Positions 5,412 through 8,971 of a DNA stretch of 8,971 nt are shown in pieces. Origin of the DNA: Rickettsiales bacterium (lineage in GTDB: Bacteria; Pseudomonadota; Alphaproteobacteria; Rs-D84; CACZYB01); assembly GCA_031288035.1 (NCBI GenBank), contig JAITSG010000088.1, forward strand, positions 1 through 8,971, read 5' to 3'. The notes beneath the pieces are model-generated. The model saw only the letters and a list, made by a program, of their open reading frames with translations, did not search any database and was not told the origin of the DNA. The translations under genes and the position numbers were made by a program. Positions within the stretch are counted from its first letter, which is position 1. Each line of letters starts with the position of its first letter.

Positions 5412-5921
5412 CTATTTCGCCGGCGCGATTATCATGACCATCAGGCGTCCGTCCATGACCGGATCTTTGTCGATCTTGGCTATGTCGGCCAGCGATTCCC
5501 TTATGCGGGTCAAGAGGGCGGCGCCGGATTCCTGGTTCGTTATCTCGCGGCCGCGGAACCTGACCATGAACTTCACCTTGTCGCCGTCCTCTATGAATCT
5601 GCGCGCGGCCTTTATCTTCACGTTGAAGTCCGCGACGTCTATGTTCGGGCGCACCTTCAGTTCCTTTATTTCGACTATCTTCTGGCTTTTTCGTATCGCG
5701 GCCTGACGTTTCTGCTCGTCGTATTTCCATTTGCCGTAATCGGCGATCTTGCACACGGGCGGCGAGGCGGTGGGGGATATTTCCAGGAGGTCCAGTCCGG
5801 CCTCCCGTGCGGCGGCCACGGCGTCGCGTATGTTCATTATTCCAAGGTTTTCGCCGTTCGCCCCTACGACGCGGACCTCGCGGGCCCTTATTTTTTCGTT
5901 GGCGAAAAGTGTTTCTGCCAA
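5412..5921 (-). CDS. infC: Translation initiation factor IF-3
   Basis: This gene encodes 169 residues; E. coli IF3 has 180. The N-terminal domain (about 1-70) carries the family motif PPVCKIADYGKWKYDEQKR (54-72). A lysine-rich helical linker follows, then the C-terminal domain (about 84-169) with KVRPNID, RFRGRE and the terminal DGRLMVMIIAP. The C-domain binds the 30S subunit, blocks 50S joining and checks start-codon and tRNA pairing. The start codon is TTG (5921-5919): AAGGA lies 7 nt upstream and an in-frame TAA four codons upstream excludes a longer protein. Non-standard starts are known in infC (AUU in E. coli) and allow self-repression by IF3; TTG may act likewise. rpmI and rplT, which often follow infC, are not here. 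The gene may be read from the tRNA-Cys promoter. Confidence 0.96.
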   Translation of the reverse strand: MAETLFANEKIRAREVRVVGANGENLGIMNIRDAVAAAREAGLDLLEISPTASPPVCKIADYGKWKYDEQKRQAAIRKSQKIVEIKELKVRPNIDVADFNVKIKAARRFIEDGDKVKFMVRFRGREITNQESGAALLTRIRESLADIAKIDKDPVMDGRLMVMIIAPAK

Positions 5922-5929
5922 GTTGTTTC

Positions 5930-5958
5930 CTTATACTGGTTGAACCGAACTTGTTCAA
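5930..5958 (-). promoter_or_regulatory. Possible infC-proximal promoter
   Basis: On the minus strand, TTGAAC (5958-5953), a 17-bp spacer and TATAAG (5935-5930) fit a promoter, but the -10 overlaps the infC ribosome binding site AAGGA (5932-5928). A transcript starting here would lack that site. It may therefore be incidental, or give a near-leaderless mRNA. Confidence 0.3.
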
Positions 5959-5986
5959 ACGGCCGGGCTTTGCCTGGCTTTTGAAC
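5940..5986 (-). promoter_or_regulatory. infC leader with two mutually exclusive hairpins
   Basis: On the minus strand, GTTCAAA (5986-5980) pairs with TTTGAAC (5959-5953), closing a stem with two GCC/GGC blocks and an AAA loop. The same TTGAAC (5958-5953) can instead pair with GTTCAA (5945-5940), 7 nt away and just before the infC ribosome binding site. Only one of the two can form at a time, which is the usual plan of a leader switch. Confidence 0.5.
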
Positions 5987-5994
5987 TCTTATGT

Positions 5995-6030
5995 CCAATC
6001 GGAAAAGAGCGAAGCGGCTTTTTCGATTGG
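5995..6030 (-). other. Hairpin directly downstream of tRNA-Cys
   Basis: CCAATCG and CGATTGG (5995-6001 and 6024-6030) pair over 7 bp, followed after one mismatch by AAAAG/CTTTT. It starts 6 nt beyond the encoded CCA of tRNA-Cys and is not followed by a T-run on the minus strand. It may guide 3'-end processing of the tRNA or attenuate read-through into infC. Confidence 0.5.
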
Positions 6031-6036
6031 ATTTCT

Positions 6037-6110
6037 TGGAGGTCCGTACCGGAGTTGCACCGATCTACAAGGATTTGCAGTCCTCTGCATAACTGCTCTG
6101 CCAACGAACC
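6037..6110 (-). tRNA. tRNA-Cys (GCA anticodon)
   Basis: This is a 74-nt tRNA with an encoded CCA. The acceptor stem is GGTTCGT with ACGGACC (one G-U pair), the discriminator is U73 as expected for cysteine, the anticodon stem is GAGGA/TCCTT and the anticodon is GCA in the loop CTGCAAA. The T stem is ATCGG/CCGGT. Two elbow positions are unusual: the D-loop reads AG where the conserved G18G19 should be, and the T-loop is TGCAACT instead of TTCRANY, so position 55 is G. The remaining features are normal. It has its own promoter and may share its transcript with infC. Confidence 0.95.
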
Positions 6111-6119
6111 TTCGTGGAA

Positions 6120-6147
6120 ATTATAGCCGAAAGCTGTTGAAACGCAA
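6120..6147 (-). promoter_or_regulatory. tRNA-Cys promoter
   Basis: On the minus strand, TTGCGT (6147-6142), a 16-bp spacer and TATAAT (6125-6120) lie 9 bp before the tRNA 5' end. This may also be the main promoter for infC. Confidence 0.75.
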
Positions 6148-6165
6148 GAGATTTTAATGTACAAT
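6137..6165 (+). promoter_or_regulatory. Promoter of the LOG-family gene
   Basis: TTGAAA (6137-6142), a 17-bp spacer and TACAAT (6160-6165) form a good promoter with a leader of about 10 nt carrying GGAGG. Its -35 shares base 6142 with the -35 of the divergent tRNA-Cys promoter. Confidence 0.75.
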
Positions 6166-6182
6166 GCCGTGATGGAGGAAAC

Positions 6183-6767
6183 ATGAAGAAAGAATTTTCC
6201 GTCGCTGTTTTTTGCAGCGCCAGCATGGGGAAGAATCCCGTTTACGCTTCCGCGGCCGGGGAAATCGGGGGGTTGATAGCGAAAAACGGATGGCGCCTGG
6301 TCTACGGGCACGGGAGCACGGGGCTTATGGGCGTGGTGATGGGCGCGGTGCTCGGCGCCGGGGGCGACGTGTACGGCGTGTCCGAAAGGATGGTCGCGCT
6401 GTTTGAAAAGCCGTCCCGCCGGGTAAGGGGCGAGACCGCGCCCGATGTCCAGACACGCAAGCGCAAGTTCATCGACATATCCGACGCGTTCGTCATACTG
6501 CCCGGCGGCATAGGCACGCTGGACGAGCTCGACGATTTGATGATCGAGAACGCGCTTATTTCCCGCAGCAACGCGGTTCCCGGAAGGAAGGGGATGAAAA
6601 AGCACCTGCCCATAATAGTGGTCAACACGAACGGGTATTACGATCTGTTCATCGCGCACGTGAAGCGCATGATTTCCGAGGGGTTCCTGGCCCGTTCCGA
6701 CCTCAAGCTCTTCTCCGTGGTAAAAACTCCCAAGGCCGCTATTGACTTAATAAAAAAACGATGTTAA
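6183..6767 (+). CDS. LOG family protein (cytokinin riboside 5'-monophosphate phosphoribohydrolase-like, TIGR00730)
   Basis: This gene encodes 194 residues, the usual size. LOG enzymes have a Rossmann-like fold and hydrolyse nucleoside 5'-monophosphates (N6-modified or plain AMP) to a base and ribose-5-phosphate; many bacterial members were once called lysine decarboxylases. The signature PGGIGTLDE is at 107-115, with the catalytic Glu at 115. TRK at 91-93 matches the RK pair of the active site. The nucleotide-binding segment is YGHGSTGLMG (41-50), where most members I know read YGGG..GLMG, so a His replaces a Gly. The start is ATG 6183 after GGAGG. It has its own promoter, divergent from tRNA-Cys, and the lipoprotein gene follows 44 bp later. 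The protein is cytoplasmic; its substrate in this organism cannot be read from sequence. Confidence 0.93.
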   Translation: MKKEFSVAVFCSASMGKNPVYASAAGEIGGLIAKNGWRLVYGHGSTGLMGVVMGAVLGAGGDVYGVSERMVALFEKPSRRVRGETAPDVQTRKRKFIDISDAFVILPGGIGTLDELDDLMIENALISRSNAVPGRKGMKKHLPIIVVNTNGYYDLFIAHVKRMISEGFLARSDLKLFSVVKTPKAAIDLIKKRC

Positions 6768-6768
6768 C

Positions 6769-6797
6769 ATGACCGTAATTCCAAAATGATGGATAAT
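6769..6797 (+). promoter_or_regulatory. Possible promoter of the lipoprotein gene
   Basis: ATGACC (6769-6774), a 17-bp spacer and GATAAT (6792-6797) are a moderate match. The start point would fall within the AAGGA ribosome binding site (6801-6805), so the site may be unused and the gene read from the LOG promoter instead. Confidence 0.35.
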
Positions 6798-6811
6798 AGC
6801 AAGGAACTGAC

Positions 6812-7963
6812 ATGACCAAAAAAATGATTTCACTTATGTTCGCGGCGCTGCTCGCTGCATGTTCAACCACAAGCGACGCGCTGTTCGGCGATTCTCCGGC
6901 CGCCGCTCCCGCGGCTGCGGGGGCGGACGATGGCTTCACCGGCACGTTCATGAAGAACAAGGTCGCGAACTTCAGGACCGAGCTTGGCCAGATGCGAGAG
7001 GTTATAAACGCCCGCCGCTCCCGTCTTGCCGAGATGCGGAACGAGACGAACGCCGCGGTCGCCGACTATCGCTCGGTGCTGAGCGGGATAAGCGGCAAGC
7101 TCCAGCAGGGCACCACCCCCGGCAATCCTGAGCTTATGGACCAATGGCGCGTGGCCAGGAGCAAGCTTGAGAAGATAAACGAGACCGCGTTCGACATAAA
7201 GCGCCTCGGCGGCGACATAGACTCCGATTCGTCCATGATCGAATACATGGTGGGTTCGATAAACGCCGCGTACAAGATTCACGGGGCGAGCGAGGAGGAT
7301 CACCGCTCCCTCAAGGCCGTGGAGGAGGAGGTGCGCCAGACCTCCGCCGACATCGCGTCGTTCTCGGCCCAGATAGACAAGGAATCCGAGAGGCAGCAGG
7401 AATACGTAGCGGCCGAGCGCGTGAAGCTCAACGATTTGGCGCTCAGCATCCGCAACGGCCGGCTCTACGGCATGGACACAACCTCTACGTTCGTGTCCGA
7501 GGGCAGCTCCATGTTCTCGAGCGACGAGGCGTACGAGTCCTTCCGCGATGAAGCATCGCGCGATTACGGAGCCCCCGGAGGTTTCGACGGCCGTCCAGGC
7601 CCGCGTCCCGCCGGGCGCAGGCCGCGTCGTTCGCTCGTCCAGGATTCCGCTCCGTCCGCCCTCGTGGCTCCGGCAAGGAAGGATGCGGACGGCAGGCCCA
7701 TCGCCAAATTTTCGTTCGACAGGGACGACATAGATTTCCAGGAGCCGCTCTATCAGGCCATGAGCCGTGCTCTCGAGCGCAATCCGGCCGCCACGTTCGA
7801 GGTTTCCGGGACGTCGCCTAGGGGCCGGGACGCCGATGCGAAGAAATATGTCCGCGGCGTGGTGAACGCCCTGACCGACATGGGGCTTCCCGCGAACCGA
7901 ATCGCCATCACCACGTCGACGGGCGATGTGAAGGTGAGCGAGGTCCGCATATACGAGAAATAA
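6812..7963 (+). CDS. Outer-membrane lipoprotein with coiled coil and OmpA-like C-terminal domain
   Basis: This gene encodes 383 residues. A lipoprotein signal ends in the lipobox LAAC with lipidated C17; Ser at +2 favours the outer membrane. An Ala-rich linker (28-40) leads to a mostly helical region (about 45-215) with coiled-coil character, then a Gly/Pro/Arg-rich flexible linker (about 252-275) that is strongly basic. The C-terminal domain (about 295-383) shows the pattern FDRDDIDFQEPLYQA...ALERNP..TFEV, LTDMGLPANRI and a final EVRIYEK. I recall this from alphaproteobacterial proteins with an OmpA-like fold, though the usual peptidoglycan-binding residues are not clear. AAGGA lies 6 nt before the ATG. 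It probably tethers or organises the envelope; the exact role is an inference. It follows the LOG gene and ends at a strong terminator. Confidence 0.82.
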   Translation: MTKKMISLMFAALLAACSTTSDALFGDSPAAAPAAAGADDGFTGTFMKNKVANFRTELGQMREVINARRSRLAEMRNETNAAVADYRSVLSGISGKLQQGTTPGNPELMDQWRVARSKLEKINETAFDIKRLGGDIDSDSSMIEYMVGSINAAYKIHGASEEDHRSLKAVEEEVRQTSADIASFSAQIDKESERQQEYVAAERVKLNDLALSIRNGRLYGMDTTSTFVSEGSSMFSSDEAYESFRDEASRDYGAPGGFDGRPGPRPAGRRPRRSLVQDSAPSALVAPARKDADGRPIAKFSFDRDDIDFQEPLYQAMSRALERNPAATFEVSGTSPRGRDADAKKYVRGVVNALTDMGLPANRIAITTSTGDVKVSEVRIYEK

Positions 7964-7983
7964 TTTCCGAAGCGCGGTTTGGA

Positions 7984-8016
7984 AAAACAAGGCCGGGCCC
8001 TGAGCCCGGCTTTTTT
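7984..8016. terminator. Strong bidirectional intrinsic terminator
   Basis: GCCGGGC (7992-7998) and GCCCGGC (8004-8010) form a perfect 7-bp GC stem with a 5-nt loop, followed by T6 on the plus strand. On the minus strand a CTTGTTTTT tail follows. It separates the convergent lipoprotein gene and murI, whose stop codon is only 2 bp away. Confidence 0.92.
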
Positions 8017-8017
8017 A

Positions 8018-8809
8018 TTATTCCATGTTTATCTGTTCTATCGCGGCATCCGCGCCGAACAGCCGGCGGGCGACGGCGAGGTATCCGTCGTTGACGTCGG
8101 TTATGCCGAAGAAGCGCGCGCCTTTCCGGCCGAGCCTGGCGTCAATCTCCGGGTGCCGGGAAAGATAGCCGCGAAGCTTGCCCGGGATTATGTCGTCTTG
8201 CGACACGATGGGCCGGCCGAATATTTCCGCGATAAGTTCCTTGTAGTATGCATAGTGCGTGCAGCCCAGTATCAGCGCGTCCAGACCGATCAGGGGCTTC
8301 AGATAGTCGCGCAACACCTCCGGCGCGTACTTGTCGCCGCAGTTTTCAACCAGGGGGACTATAAGCGGGGCCGCGGCGGATTCGATTCGTATGTCCGGAT
8401 TTATCTTGGCGAGCTCCTGCGCGTACACGCCGGAGCGCACGGTCGCCTCCGTGGCGATAAGTCCGGCGCTCTTGTATCCGCGCGCCGCGACTTCCTCTAT
8501 CGTCGGCACCACTACGCCTAGTATTCTCCTGTCCGGGAAACTCGCGGGCAGGTATTCGCGCTGCAGCCGCCTCAAGGCGGATATGGTTGCGGTGTTGCAG
8601 GCCAGTATGATGAGCGCGCAGTCCTGGTTCCTGAACAGCCAGTCGACCGACCGCCGCGTGTATTCGTATACGAGCCATCCGGAGCGCGAGCCGTATGGGA
8701 GGTTCGCCGTGTCGCCGAAGTACGCTAGGTCGTATTCCGGCATGGCCGAGGCTATGGAGCGCAGGACTATAAGGCCGCCCAGGCCGCTGTCGAACACGCC
8801 TATCTTCAT
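8018..8809 (-). CDS. murI: Glutamate racemase
   Basis: This gene encodes 263 residues from ATG 8809. The enzyme converts L- to D-glutamate in the cytoplasm for peptidoglycan precursors, without a cofactor, using two cysteines. Visible motifs are FDSGLGG with D7 and S8 (residues 6-12), GDTANLPYG (33-41), the first catalytic cysteine C71 in ACNTAT, PLIVPLVEN with the conserved Glu155, and the second cysteine C183 in LGCTHY. The usual Pro after THY is Ala here. A start 12 nt further upstream (MGLA) is possible, but ATG 8809 overlaps the TGA of the preceding gene as ATGA and gives the standard MKIGVFDSG start, so coupling to that gene is likely. No promoter is visible between the two genes. Confidence 0.96.
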   Translation of the reverse strand: MKIGVFDSGLGGLIVLRSIASAMPEYDLAYFGDTANLPYGSRSGWLVYEYTRRSVDWLFRNQDCALIILACNTATISALRRLQREYLPASFPDRRILGVVVPTIEEVAARGYKSAGLIATEATVRSGVYAQELAKINPDIRIESAAAPLIVPLVENCGDKYAPEVLRDYLKPLIGLDALILGCTHYAYYKELIAEIFGRPIVSQDDIIPGKLRGYLSRHPEIDARLGRKGARFFGITDVNDGYLAVARRLFGADAAIEQINME

Positions 8810-8971
8810 TGCCAGCCCCATCCCATCGCGTCGGCGGCGCCGGGATTCGATTCCTTCGGCGGCTTATTGTCCCGGACATAGCGTTCGAAATTGTCGAATA
8901 TCCCGTTTGCCATATTCTTGTACGCCTCGTATTCCTCCGGCATGTTTATCGGGGACTGTTTTTCGCCGAAC
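8806..8971 (-). CDS. Unidentified protein, C-terminal part (N-terminus beyond right edge)
   Basis: An open frame enters from the right edge and ends at TGA 8808-8806, giving 54 visible residues. The visible part is hydrophilic and helical (INMPEEYEAYKNMANGIFDN), then a Lys/Pro/Asn-rich stretch, and it ends MGWGWQ with three aromatic or amide residues. I see no membrane segment or known motif. It overlaps murI by ATGA, so the two are probably one operon. A start inside the window at ATG 8943-8941 cannot be excluded, but it lacks a clear ribosome binding site. Confidence 0.6.
   Translation of the reverse strand, partial: FGEKQSPINMPEEYEAYKNMANGIFDNFERYVRDNKPPKESNPGAADAMGWGWQ

Noticed and set aside
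6863..7990. A 375-codon minus-strand frame opposite the lipoprotein gene
   Set aside because: It is the antisense shadow of a gene with a clear lipobox, ribosome binding site and terminator, and it runs through that terminator.
8809..8821. Longer murI start (MGLA...) at 8821
   Set aside because: The downstream ATG overlaps the preceding stop as ATGA and gives the family-typical N-terminus.

Overview
The window looks like a stretch of GC-rich alphaproteobacterial chromosome. The pointers are a PpiD-like chaperone gene divergent from tpiA, an IF3 and a glutamate racemase (MurI) with alphaproteobacterial-looking motifs, and a lipoprotein whose C-terminal pattern (FDR.....Y...LY.A...ALER.P.A.F....LTDMGLPA.RI) resembles an OmpA-fold family I recall from Rhodospirillales and Rhizobiales. 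This assignment comes from remembered families, not a search. Isoleucine is mostly written ATA in spite of the high GC content, and several genes have TG-extended -10 promoters.

Layout, left to right. (1) 1-880, minus: two tandem, overlapping genes for small secreted coiled-coil proteins with Ser/Gly/Arg-rich heads, evidently paralogues; the second runs off the left edge. (2) 881-1169: an AT-rich divergent intergenic region with repeats and a G9 tract. (3) 1170-1778, plus: an orphan disordered acidic protein, probably read from a leaderless mRNA. (4) A bidirectional terminator, then on the minus strand a small beta-barrel outer-membrane protein (1864-2403) and a PpiD/SurA-N type membrane chaperone (2474-3976). 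(5) 4048-4800, plus: tpiA, divergent from ppiD with interlocked promoters. (6) 4854-5331, plus: a near-consensus promoter, a highly structured RNA of about 180 nt and a 77-residue secreted four-cysteine protein. This is the most novel-looking unit of the window. (7) 5412-6110, minus: a tRNA-Cys with an altered elbow, a leader with competing hairpins, and infC with a UUG start. (8) 6183-7963, plus: a LOG-family hydrolase gene and a lipoprotein gene, closed by a strong bidirectional terminator. (9) 8018-8971, minus: murI, translationally coupled to an unidentified upstream gene cut by the right edge.

Functionally, housekeeping genes (tpiA, infC, tRNA-Cys, murI) alternate with cell-envelope genes (ppiD-like chaperone, outer-membrane barrel, OmpA-like lipoprotein, secreted coiled-coil proteins). 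PpiD-like chaperones assist secreted and outer-membrane proteins, so the barrel gene just downstream of it may be a client; this is an inference. I see no rRNA, CRISPR array, insertion sequence or phage gene.
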